Shown here one piece after another: positions 12,854 to 24,081 of a DNA stretch of 64,000 bases (position 1 is the first letter of the stretch; each line of letters starts with the position of its first letter). The DNA is from Siphonodentalium dalli (lineage: Eukaryota; Mollusca; Scaphopoda; Gadilida; Siphonodentaliidae). Location of the stretch: NCBI GenBank assembly GCA_032622095.1, contig CP136063.1, positions 269,075,426 to 269,139,425 on the forward strand, given 5' to 3'. The notes below the pieces were generated by a model. That model searched no databases. It saw only the letters and a program-made list of their open reading frames with translations, and was not told the DNA's origin. The position numbers and the translations under genes were made by a program.

Positions 12854-14576
12854 TTAGCAACCACCCCGGTGGGTGTTTATACCTAAGGCGTGTGTGAATG
12901 ATGACGTCATATAATTTTTCTATATATATTTCTATACGATGGAACGATTTTCAGGAAAGAGTGTATGCATTTTTTCGGAATTAACACGTGACTTCCGCTC
13001 GTCACTGCGCAGAATCCAGCAGAAACTACAGGGTGCTCAGATATAGCGGTGGAATACTCAGACAACAACTGATCAAATTAATTCCCATGTTCTAGGTCAC
13101 AGTACTCAGTTCTTACCGAGAATTAAATACAGTTTTTTCATCTGATAAAATTCATTGTGATATTACAAGCATAATAAGTAAATAACTAATTATTCCCCGT
13201 CTAGCGACCGCCCTGCAATCCGGCTTACGGCAATTTAAGTGGTCCAGAAATTACTACCATATATCCCATAGCCTTCACCTTGAACTTCGCCGCCATAGCA
13301 AACAGTTTTTGACAAATCGACAGTATTGCTCGCTTGATTTCGTGAATTACGTTTTCTCCACTTCAACACTGTCGACAATTACTGAGTTATGCTGCTGTGA
13401 ACTGTTAGAGACAACACTGATAAAGATTCAAGAATCATTCAATCAACCAGTGAACCAAAACGTTCAACTTTCAACAGTTCAAGTTCATCATCATCTGATC
13501 ATGCCATTCAAAGATTCATGGAAATTTAAAAAAATCAAACGATTCAAAGAAAGAATTCTGTGTTGCGGCGTGCAATGTATAGGCGTATTGCAATTGTAGT
13601 ATGTTTCCTAATTCATAGTTACCGTCTTATCATGTGTGATTCAATCAGTCCATAACTGATTACAATTCAAGGAAGTGATATCTGATGAAGATTTTGGCGG
13701 TGCTGTTGTGAACACATACATGGTCCTGGAGCCAGAGGCATTTTTATTCAAATCCAAGTTTTTTAAAGGTAGGTCTGTTTGCTTAAAAAATTAAATTTTG
13801 ATTTAATGTTATTCATTTAATCGTTTTTCATCATTTGACAATTTGTCGTCATTCGTTACTGTCGTCAGTGCCACAGTCAGTGTGTACGTTTGTCGTCATT
13901 CCTGTTTGGTTGTCGTCTATCGTTTTTCGTCCTTGGTAGTTTGTCGTCGTGTTTATTGTTGGTCATTCGTTTTCATCCTTTGTAAAGTTTGTTTATTTGT
14001 CATCAGTCGTGTTTTTCGTTGCAAGTACACTGCGAACCAACTGTAGTTATCCAGTGGAGCCGCGGCGTACAATGAAGTTGCATTGTGGCCACGGTGGCAA
14101 TACTATTACTAACTGCACTGTGGTTAAGTGGAAACTAGTTTTGTCCAGCAGGGTACATTATATCCCGTAGATTTTCGACTAGGATTGCCTATTAAAGCAC
14201 AAACCAGGCGAACGAAAAATACATGTACCATAGGTTACACATAATTTTGAAACCTGCAGGCCTGGGTCGATGTGTTTGTCGTCCAGACATTTTTCGTCGT
14301 CGATCATTCGACATTGTGTTTATCGTTGGCCGTTTGTTTTTTCGTCATCAGTAAATTTTGGTCATCGATCGTTCGATATCGTGTTAGTCATTGGCCGTTT
14401 GTTTTTCGTCATCAGTCATTTTTCGTTGTCGGTCAGTATTTTGCTTTGTTGTTTTTTGTCATTTGTCATCCTCGTCATTTATCGGGCATTTGCCACCATT
14501 CGTCAGCCAGTGTGTTTTTTCGTTAGTTGTTTTTTATCGTTGTTCATTTGACGTTGGTTGTTTTTCGGAACTTCTG
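12852..14576. repeat. Duplicated block C, first copy
   Basis: Direct-orientation copy of 35099-36765, with more indels than the A pair. The right part (about 13830-14576) is a degenerate low-complexity array of TCGTCATT-, TTTTTCGTCATCAG- and TCGATCGTTCGA-like words. Frames through it are serine/phenylalanine/valine-rich artefacts of this composition. No gene recognised. Confidence 0.85.
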
Positions 14577-14852
14577 CAGTCCTTCGAATTTGGAAAACGT
14601 AGGTGCCCGATATATTGCTCGGAGCTTTTGGGATTTGCGCGCGCCTTTTTTGAGGGAGCACAATTCAAATTAACATCGATGAAATTATTACTGAATAAAG
14701 ACAAACAAAAGTATAATGGTATATTGGTATGCACACGTTTAATTCCAAGTGTGGCAACAGAAACAGAAATAAAAACATTTGTTTATATTGTACAATAGTC
14801 CACATGATGATAACATCAACAATCCCGGTGAATCTGATCATGGTAATTAGTC

Positions 14853-15165
14853 GGTTGGCGATTATCGCAATACGATAGGGGAACACATTGTGCGTAACGT
14901 AACTATCACAAGTATAACGTACTCTGATAACATCGCCAGTTTCATGGTTCAGAAGTTTTAAACTAATCATCTTCGCTTGTTTTATTTTATGTTTATGAAA
15001 AAGAATAATAAACGAGGTGATATATATATATAACAACAAACAGAATCAAATTAGCCATTTTCCTGTGAAACCCAGAACAGGCAAGCTACGGTAGGTACAA
15101 AAATTGGTGATATCTGAGTACGAAAGTCGGAGTGTTCCCCTATCGTATTGCGATAATCGCCAACC
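14853..15165. mobile_element. MITE-like element with 34-bp terminal inverted repeats
   Basis: GGTTGGCGATTATCGCAATA and the next 14 bases at 14853-14886 are the perfect reverse complement of 15132-15165, and weaker complementarity (AATTAG) extends a few bases further out. The 313 bp between the outer ends is non-coding. It lies in the C-D spacer of the first copy only. No clear target duplication was found, so the family is open. Confidence 0.6.
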
Positions 15166-15230
15166 TAATTGGTCGACTTCCGCGTCTGAGAGCGCATGCT
15201 CATCAGACTCGCTTAAAGTTTCGGAAAAGG

Positions 15231-15494
15231 CTGAATGGAATCAGGATAGGCAGGTCCGGTCTATGCATGTGTCATTTTTTGACGCGCACGACAAGAGGAT
15301 CGAACACTTCCACAACTGTTCTAGTTTGGGTCAAACACGCACAGTGCGTTGTCAAGCTGATCAAATTGACCGTATGGTTAGCAGGTTTACGGAACTTTAA
15401 TTAAGTCGTTCCGCTCAGTTTTATTCGACAAAATATTATTACATTAAAAACTGCGCATGCGCAGACCGGACCTGCCTATCCTGATTCCATTCAG
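15231..15494. mobile_element. MITE-like element with ~34-bp inverted ends
   Basis: CTGAATGGAATCAGGATAGG at 15231-15250 and the following CAGGTCCGGTCT are mirrored at 15461-15494. The right arm also contains the palindrome TGCGCATGCGCA. The 264 bp element is non-coding and has no obvious TSD. With the preceding element it accounts for half of the C-D spacer, which is not shared with the second large copy. Confidence 0.6.
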
Positions 15495-15743
15495 TGCCCA
15501 CCTAAAGGTTCAAACTCGGAAGTGTAATCCTAATCGTATCACTGCTGAGAAAGATACATGGTGAATAGTCTTGTCGGCGTTTAACAATTGGTGTGTTTTG
15601 TTTGTTAAAATCTCGTTCACTGGTTGCAAATTTTGAGGTGCGCATTTGAAATTTTCGGCGTGCGTATTTAATAACTCGCTGGTTTTTAGATCCGCGCGCC
15701 TTGGCGCGCGCAAGCGCAATTGCGCGCCTCAAAATCGAAGGAC
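15495..15743. other. Spacer with GC-rich palindromes
   Basis: No gene. A strongly palindromic GC-rich patch at about 15692-15727 contains GCGCGCC..GGCGCGCGC and GCGCAATTGCGC, unlike the AT-rich surroundings. Confidence 0.5.
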
Positions 15744-16079
15744 AAGAACAAGTTTTGATTATTATAATATTAATTCTGTATTAAATATGGCAGTTTTAAT
15801 GGATCATGGATGTGACTATTTTAACACAATACCCAGCGCCAACACTTACCCGACCTTTAGAAAGATCCTCATGGACATATATCATAATTTTCTTCAACGT
15901 CTGGTGTGACAACCCGCTAATACCTGTAGACCGTGTTATCATAACCGAACGGCAGTGACCTTTTAAATACCACTGTCATCATGTCATTGCCAATTCATTA
16001 AATGCGACACATCACATATTCATTATTAGCTCATCTTACTTTGTAAGTTTGAGCTATTGCCATGGGTTGGCATCCGTCG

Positions 16080-18740
16080 TACGTGTGTGCGTGTGTACAT
16101 GTATGTCCGTCGACAATTTCCTTTGGCGCGGGCTACAGGTCATACATTTGGTCTGATCTTTAGGAAATTTGTCAAGAATGTTGACATTGACATGTAGATG
16201 GGAATGAGTCATTTTGGGGTCATTGGCCAAAAAACATGGCCGCTAACGGCCATCTTTGATTTCAAAATTAAATCAATTGGCTCGGTCTACAGGTACTGTT
16301 TGTCTAATCATCATGAAATTTTTCATGGATGTTAATAATGACATGTAGATGGGAATGAGTCATTTTGGGGTCGTTCGGCCGAAAAAACAAGGCCACCAGC
16401 AGCCATCTTGGATTTTACTCTTTGCATGACTAAATCCTTTGGCACAGGCTTCAAGTCCTTACTTTGGTCAGATCATTATGAAATTTGTCATGAATGTTGA
16501 CATTGACATGTAGATGGGAATGAATCATTTTGGGGTCATTTGGCCAAAAAACATGGCCGCTGGTGGCCATCTTGGATTTTACTCTTTGCATCACTAAATC
16601 CTTTGACACATCCTACAGACCACATCTCTGATCCCATCATCACCAAACTTCATATGGATCATCGGGGTGACCTCTAGATGGGAACGATTCACTTTGTGGT
16701 CATTTGGCCAAAAAACATGGCCACCGTCAGCCATCTTGAATTTTACTCTTTGCATCACTAAATAATTTCGCGCGGTCTACAGGTCGTATCTTTGGTCGGA
16801 TCTTTATGAAATTTGTCATGAATGTTGAAATTGACATGTAGATGGGAACGAGCCATTTTGGGGTCATTCGGCCAAAAAACATGGCCGCTGGTGGCCATGT
16901 TGGATTTCAAATTTGAATCCATTATCGCGGGCTACAGGCCGTACTGTTTGTTTGATCATCATAAAATTTGTCATGAATGTTGACATTTACATGTAGATGG
17001 GAACGAGTCATTTTAGGATGATTCGGCCAAAAAACATGGCCGCTGGTGGCCATCTTGGATTTTACTCTTTGCATCACTAAGTACTTTCACACACTCTATA
17101 GACCACAACCCTGATCCGATCATCACCAAACTTTATATTCATCATTGGGGTGGCCCCTAGTTGGGCACAAATCATTTTGGGGTTATTCAGCCAAAAAACA
17201 TGGCCGCTGGTGGCCATCTTGGATTTCAAAATTGAATCCATTGGCGCGGGCTACTGTTTGTCTGATCATCATAAAATTTGTCATGAATGTTGACATTTAA
17301 ATGTAGATGGGAACGAGTAATTTTAGGATCAATCAGCCAAAAAACATGGCCGCTGGTGGCCATATTGGATTTTACTCTTTGCATCACTAAATCCTTTGAC
17401 ACATCCTACAGACCACATCCCTGATCCGATCATCACCAAACTTCATATGGATCATCGGGGTGACCTCTTGGTGGGTATGAGTCATTTTGGGGTCATTCGG
17501 CCAAAACACATGGCCGCCGGCAGCCATATTGGATTTTACTCTTTGCATCACTAAATACTTTGACACACCCTACATACCACATCCCTGATCTGATCATCAC
17601 CAAACTTCATATGGATCATCAGGGTGACCTATTGATGGGTATGAGTCATTTTGGGGTCATTCGGCAAAAACATATGGCCACCGATGGCCATTTTGGATTT
17701 TACTCTTTGTATGACTAAATATTTCTACAAAATCCATTAGCATGGGCTATAGACCTATCTGTTTTTTTTTATCTTCATGAAATTTGTCATGGATGTTGAC
17801 ATTGACATGTAGATGGGAACGAGTCATTTTGGGGTCATTCGGCAAAAAAACATGGCCGCCGGTGGCCATTTTAGAATTTACTCTTTGCATCACTAAATCC
17901 TTTGGTACACCCTACAGACCTCATCCGATCATTATGCAACTTGTCATGAATGTTAATATTGATATGTAGATGGGAACGAGTAATTTTGGGGGCCATTCAG
18001 CCATCTTGGATTTCAAAATTTAATCCGTTGACGCGGGCTACAGGCCGTACTGCTGTACTGTTTGTCTGATCTTCATAAAAATTATCATGGATGTTGACAG
18101 GTCGGATCATAATTAAATTTGTGATGAATGTTAACAATTACTTGTAAATGCAAACAAGTCTTTTTGGGTTCATTCGGCAAAAAAACATAGCTGTCAGCGG
18201 CCATCTTGGATTTTACTATTTGCATAACTAGGCCTTTCCACATTCCTAATCACTCCATTGACTGTAACACATGAAATTATTCCCTTTTCAAGTTGAGCTA
18301 CAGTGTCATTGACACTTTCATTAAATTTGTCATGGATGTTAAAATTGACATAGATGGGAAACGAGTAATTTTTGGGTTGTTCAGCCAAAAACATGGCCAC
18401 CAGCAGCCATCTTGGATTATACTCGTTGCATGACTAAATTCTTTGTCAAGGGCTACAAGTCTTATCTTTGGTCAAATCATTTACATGTAGATGGGAAAAG
18501 ATTCATTTTGAATTCAATCAAGAAACCCGGTTGCCAGCAGCCATCTTGTATTTTACTCTTTGCACGACTAAATCCTTTGACATGGGCTACAGGTCGTATC
18601 TTTTGTAGGATCATCATGAAATTTGTGAAGGATGTTAACAATGACATGTAAATAGGAAGGAGTCTTTTTTGTGTCATTTGGCAAAAAAAACATGGCTGTC
18701 GCGGCCATCTTGGATTTTAATCTTTGCATAACTAGGCCTT
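16080..18740 (+). repeat. Satellite S array, about 15-16 monomers
   Basis: Monomers of roughly 155-165 bp are marked by CATGAAATTTGTCATG, GACATGTAGATGGGAA, GAGTCATTTTGGGGTCATTC, AACATGGCCGC and GCCATCTTGGATTTTAC. Monomers alternate between at least two 3' variants, one reading GGATTTTACTCTTTGCAT and one GGATTTCAAAATTGAATCC. The array degenerates toward 18740. It begins right after the GAGCTATTGCCATGGG motif, as does the second array. Confidence 0.9.
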
Positions 18741-19437
18741 TCAACTTTCCACATTCCTAATTGCTCCATTAACTGTAACACATGAAATTATTTCATTTCC
18801 ACATTGAGCTACAGTGTCATTGACACTTTCATAATTACATTTCAGTCAATTCACATTTTCAGCTGCATATACATGTATATGTAAACCAATTTCATCATTA
18901 AAGAAATTGCAAATTCATCATTGATCATCATCTCAACATTTCATTAAAGTGAGACTTTATGTTGACACATCGATTCATTCAGGCAACATTTTTTCCATTT
19001 CTACACTGGTCATTGCATTGATCGTCTTCAATGGGGATAATATATAATTCTATATGTATATCATCGTTAACTATTAAAGTGAAATTTCTCTTCCACCCAA
19101 TCGATATTGCATTAAAATGACGCTTCATATTCATTACACTTCATTCAATAATTTCTGTTTCTACATGTACGTCGCTTATTGCATTGATTGCCTTCAGGTA
19201 AGGTAATCTATGTCCGACTCAAAATATTAAAGTGACGCATCATATTCACAACACTTCATTCCATAATTTCTTTTTCTACATACTTGTAGTTTACATGTAT
19301 TGCATTGATTGCCCGCAGCTAAGGTAATCTATGACCGACTCAAATAATACAAATATTAAAGGCATTCCATTTCCATCCATTAATATTAATTTAATTCTAA
19401 GGAAACTTCTGCTGTGATATATATGTATATATACATA

Positions 19438-19962
19438 CAGGGTACTACATGTGCTACACCACTCGGAGAAATGTCTGTGTCATCACACTAAAATACCATG
19501 TTAGAACTTGAATTGATATATTCGTAATCGTATATAGTCACCAATAGCCAGGTTACTACCGTAGTACCTGACATTGCCCATCTAGTGAACTATTCAAACC
19601 CAACAGGCCTGGTTGATTTCGCTGTGGGATGATGGTTCACTTCCATCCTCAAGCTATGGCATAATTTTGTTCTGACGTGCAGGGGTAGATATGCTTGAGG
19701 CCCCACCACAGTTCAATTTACACCAGGTTCTCAGCTATTATGATCTTATGTTCGAACTTTACTTATATGTTTGGACTGATCATAACCATGATTTTAATGC
19801 TGGGTTTGAATAGTTCAACGGATGGACAATGTCTGCTACTACCGTATAACCCGGCTATTGGTGACTATATACGATTACGAATATATCAATCCAAGTTCTA
19901 ACATGGTAGTTGTGTGACGACACAGACATTTTTCCGAGTGGTGTAGCACATGTAGTACCCTG
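19438..19962. mobile_element. 525 bp MITE with ~165 bp terminal inverted repeats, TA target
   Basis: The outer ends CAGGGTACTACATGTGCTAC and its complement are each flanked by TA. Each arm is about 165 bp, so the transcript or single strand would fold into a long hairpin around a ~200 bp non-coding loop. TA duplication and hairpin form fit a Tc1/mariner-type non-autonomous element, though this is an inference from structure only. The sister copy at 42783-43321 shows the element was in block D before the duplication. Confidence 0.8.
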
Positions 19963-20050
19963 TACGGAACATCCTATAATTATTGTAATATTGAATTTAA
20001 TGATCAACTTGGTGGTTGCTCCATTACGTGTCACGTACGATCATATTATA

Positions 20051-23000
20051 TATATGGTACATCGGTTGGAATTGTGTTCAAAGTTCCCGTGCATACAATT
20101 TGTTATCGTGATAGCCGACAAAAACATGGGCCATCCCACATATATACAGGTATACAATCAACCATCCATAAGTTAAATTGGTTGTTGGTTAACAGGTCCT
20201 GTTTCTAAAGTGGTGTTGACATGTGGAACTATGTAAACATGTCATATTTACTGTATTTGAGTGTTTATTTTTTAGTGTTTATTTTTTGACTTATCGTACT
20301 AGCTTGATAACACAGAAGAAATCAATTGTTTGGAAAATGTTTACTAAGTCCGTTCCGAAATCATATTTTTGTACCGAAAGTTGGTCCTATAAAAAATGTT
20401 TGGCCACAGCAGCTCATCAGGTACACCTCTGGTCTATAACAGATATAAAGCAATCTGTTATTTCATATATGGTTTCGGGAGTTAAGTGCACGACCTTATG
20501 GACATACCAGTTCTCCCGTACAGACCAAGTCCTTGGCCTGTACGCTGAAAGCCAGAAAATTGCCTGCTGATTCCTCCAATATCGAACTAGTATGAACTGT
20601 CAAAAGTATTTTATCACGCGCGATGGTAACAGTGCACTGTAAAAACGCGACGGTATTATTGTCCGAACACATAATATGGTTATAAACTGTGTTGATAGTT
20701 TATAGGTGGTCTAACCACAAAATTGCACAAAGTAAAAACCGTGTTTTGTACGGTAAAAACCCAATCAAAAACAAAACGTAGTATACATTAACATTAGTTT
20801 ACCTGTAATCAGAAAATAAACACATGTATTAACCTCCATGTAGTTTTCCCGTTCGTCAGTACATGTGAATGATTTAAGAACACATATCCTCTATTCGCGA
20901 AGGAGCCTAAAATGCACAGCCTACCCGGGCCTAATTCCTGCCAGTATGAAGCGCAGACGTTATGAGAAACGTCATGATTCACGAGCTCCGGCGTGACGTA
21001 TATCCGCCCGTGACGTCACACGTCAGGTGCGTGTAAGACAATTTAAAGGGATACATATTGAACGTGTGTCGCCCATAACAAAATAAATTCGTATTATATA
21101 ATCAACTGTACTATTGGGATGTGGATATTATATAATTATTCCAAGAATAATTTGGGTGTATTATAATTCCGAGTTGCGGCCATTCCCTTAAGTTAGTTTA
21201 AGCTCTTTAAAGAGCGTGTTATTTGAGCATGTGCATGATTGAACCAACCCATTAACGAGTGTCCATAAATTTGTAAAAATATATCGTAATTGGGTACCAC
21301 ACAGTCTGGAGTAAACTACATACCCACATATAAAAAATAGTGGGTCTGACGACCTTTCGTTCAGTTTTCATTTCTCAAACCCGGGATTCCTTGTAATTAC
21401 CGCCAATCAAAACTTAGCTCCAAGAAATGTGTGCCCCAATAAAAAAACTAGTAACATGTCACGTGCTCTCGGTGTGGAAATTCCGAAGGTGTGGCTAAAT
21501 GTTGTTAAAATAGTATCCATGACGTCATTTTATACCGGAAGAGAAATTCACAAATCGACAAATAAAGTAGATTGTTGACGAGCGGTCGAAAGTTTAAAAT
21601 CAAGAATCACCGGAATTTGGATTGCAGGCAACTGTTATTAGGGTACAACTGGCCAATCGTTGGAGCTAATAATACGGCTGTGTAAGGTCGGGAGGGTTTC
21701 GGTGGGGTTGGTGGTAGAATTGTGTTGCTCTTCGTTCGTTTTGGCTACGGTGGTACTACTGCGGGTACTGGGGAACTGATAGATCGTTTTGTTATGTCAT
21801 TTACTTTTTTTTAGTTCTGTAGTTGTTTTAGCAGATAGTCCCGACATTCATGTATTTTTGATTCGTGGCCGTTGATTTGTGTTATTTTTTGACAACATGG
21901 GCGACAAATCGCCTGGCCAATCTAAAAAAATAATTCGTTCTGAGTCCAAGAGATCCACATAAATTGACATTTTTTATAATTTCAAGAAGATCTGTCTTAG
22001 TTATTGTACATATTATTTTGGATCCCGGAAGCTAGCTGCTTCCCTTTATTGTCAGTAAAACAACCGCCGAACGAAAAGTCACAAACCCTGCAACTATTAA
22101 TTCCGATTCTTAGAATCGACTTCACAGGGTTGAAGCGGCCATGACGGCACTGGCACGTGACCATGTTTACGCCTGTCAATCACAACTAATTTCAGATTTA
22201 TATTTAGTGCGGTGTGACGTAATTTGGGGGAAACCCACAACCGTTCAGAAATGAAAAGTTGATGGGAATGCAATAGACTCAGTATCAGTATGAATCTGAG
22301 TGTATGTTTACATAGACTGGGTACCACATGGCTATGTATATCGCGAAATTAATTATTACACCAACGAGTCGCGTTCACGTGATGGTATGGAAATCATAAG
22401 CGGGAAGTCCCATTTATAAATAATATCTTGAAAACATATTTTGTGTAAATGTTATACATCACGACTGCACTGTCGTGATTAAGGTTGCGATCTACTGTAC
22501 TGTTGGGATGTGTATATTATATAATAATTCCAAGATTAATTTTAGTGAAATGATTCCGGCTTTTTGCCATTCCCTTAGGTTGATGTAGCTCATTTAAAGA
22601 GCGTTGTTCCTTGAGATGTGCGTGATTGGCACCACACAATTAAGGAGTGTTTATAAATTTGTATGATTATCGTAAATGGGTACCAGGTTTCCTGTGTCCA
22701 CTGCGAAATTAATGATTATAACAACAGGGCGCGTTCACGTGGTGGTATGGAAATCATAAGGGGGAGTTGTGTTTATAAATAACACCATTAAGGAGTGTTA
22801 TACATTTGTATAATATATCGTAAATGGGTACCAAAATGGCTGTGCCGACCGTATAATTAATGATTATAACAACGAGGCGCGTTCACGTGGTGGTAGGGCG
22901 ATCATAAGGGGGGGGGGGTGTTGTGTTTATAAATAATATCGTGAATACTCCATTTTGTGTAAATGTTATGCATCACAAATATATATTCATTCATTTGGCA

Positions 23001-24081
23001 ATATTTAAGTTCCCGTTCCGATGACCCATCCAGTAAGGCGCACGACACTCCCACTGAATTATAAGTTAACAATTTTTAGGTTGGGTTATTACATAATGTA
23101 TACGAGTTCTGTGCTGGGTATTTTTGTGAAATAAAACGTTAAACAAAAGTTTAAGAGCTTGTCAAATAAGGTGATAATGGTGAAAATATCAAAATTAGGA
23201 GGTAAAATAAATACGTCAAACAGTCTACAGGGCCAAAAGAACCCTCTATCGCAGAACATCTCGCTATGGGTTCCATATATCGTAGCTTTGTGTGACCCAC
23301 ATTATGTGAGTAGAGGGGGGTGCCCTATAGCAGAAGAGTCCACAATTAGAGGTACCATGTCTTACCCACCGGAAGCTGACATAAGCTAATGATAGGTAGA
23401 GCACTCTGCTGTATAGGCAGTTTCTGATATAGTCATAAAGAGTAGGAAAATAAAAGATAGCAGAAACCCAGAGAACACATACAAATTTCGTGTTATGATT
23501 TATATTTCATAATAATATTTAATTTAATCATTGTATGATCAACGTTATGTGAAAAAGAAATAATCAAAAAAGCGAGGCCCCCTGGTCATTTCTGTAAATT
23601 TAGTACCCGTGAGGTCTCCATGTCGTTACTGTACATTTATTAACCACGAGTTTCCCAGTCCGGAGCCCCCGTCTTTGTAAAATAATTTCGCTTAACATGT
23701 ATATGCATATGTAAACCATAATATTTATATACTTATTAAAAGATACCAACACTGAAAATTTTCAATTATCGAATTATCCACACACTATCGTGACAGGTTA
23801 TTTCGTTTACTTGATCAAGGGAGGTCCCGTTGTTTGATCATCGGCAACCATAATTCCGTATTAAAATAAATAATAGATAAACAAATCCTCATGCAACAAA
23901 GCAGCCCAGTGCAAAGGCCAAACATGCAGCAAACATCCACACATCACACGACAACATGTCCATCCTACACTTGTCATGATAATTGATATATAGGGCTGTT
24001 GTTAGTAAGTAATTAATTTACAAACCTATACACATGACATGGTGAACGCTCTTTATGTAGAGTATATAACAGTTATGTATA
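20051..24081. repeat. Unit E, first tandem copy (E1)
   Basis: Starts at TATATGGTACATCGGTTGG. It is 4031 bp because it contains a 1018 bp insertion plus its 9-bp TSD; without them it is 3004 bp. The unit holds three diverged ~400 bp subrepeats (in E1 split around the insertion, about 21110-22950) with TTTAAAGAGCG, TAAATTTGTA, GGGTACCA and GCGCGTTCACGTG. A 115-codon frame (20223-20570) is identical but for two residues in the later copies, which follows from overall near-identity and is no evidence of coding. Confidence 0.9.
21302..22319. mobile_element. 1018 bp DNA transposon with 9-bp TSD, inserted in E1
   Basis: The insertion is delimited exactly: GGTACCACA occurs at 21293-21301 and again at 22320-22328, while E2 (near 26315) and E3 (near 29316) have this sequence once and lack the intervening DNA. 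The ends are imperfect inverted repeats, CAGTCTGGAGTAAAC on the left and the complement of CAGTCTATGTAAAC on the right. There is no transposase frame, so it is non-autonomous. A 9-bp TSD is typical of Mutator-like elements, but the superfamily is not proven. Confidence 0.85.

Larger units (their letters stand above)
15744..20050. repeat. Duplicated block D, first copy
   Basis: Direct-orientation counterpart of 38515-43409. Order inside: a unique-looking 300 bp lead; a repeat head containing TTTGAGCTATTGCCATGGG (about 16045-16065); satellite S (16080-18740); a tail from 18741 with AACTGTAACACATGAAATTAT; and a MITE (19438-19962). The two copies differ mostly in satellite monomer number. The block ends at 20050, where unit E begins within a shared TATATA run. 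Confidence 0.88.

Noticed and set aside
14270-14798. Serine/phenylalanine/valine-rich frames of 84-135 codons (also 36439-36825)
   Set aside because: Products of the TCGTCATT-like degenerate array; three frames are open together and the two copies differ by frameshifting indels.
16080-18740. CRISPR-like array
   Set aside because: Regular repeats are present, but the whole ~160 bp monomer is repeated and drifting, with no short constant repeat and unique spacers, and the setting is eukaryotic.
20223-20570. 115-codon frame repeated in E1, E2 (25237-25584) and E3 (28239-28586)
   Set aside because: The three E units are near identical over all their length, coding or not, so conservation of the frame says nothing. 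No domain, signal or codon pattern supports a gene.
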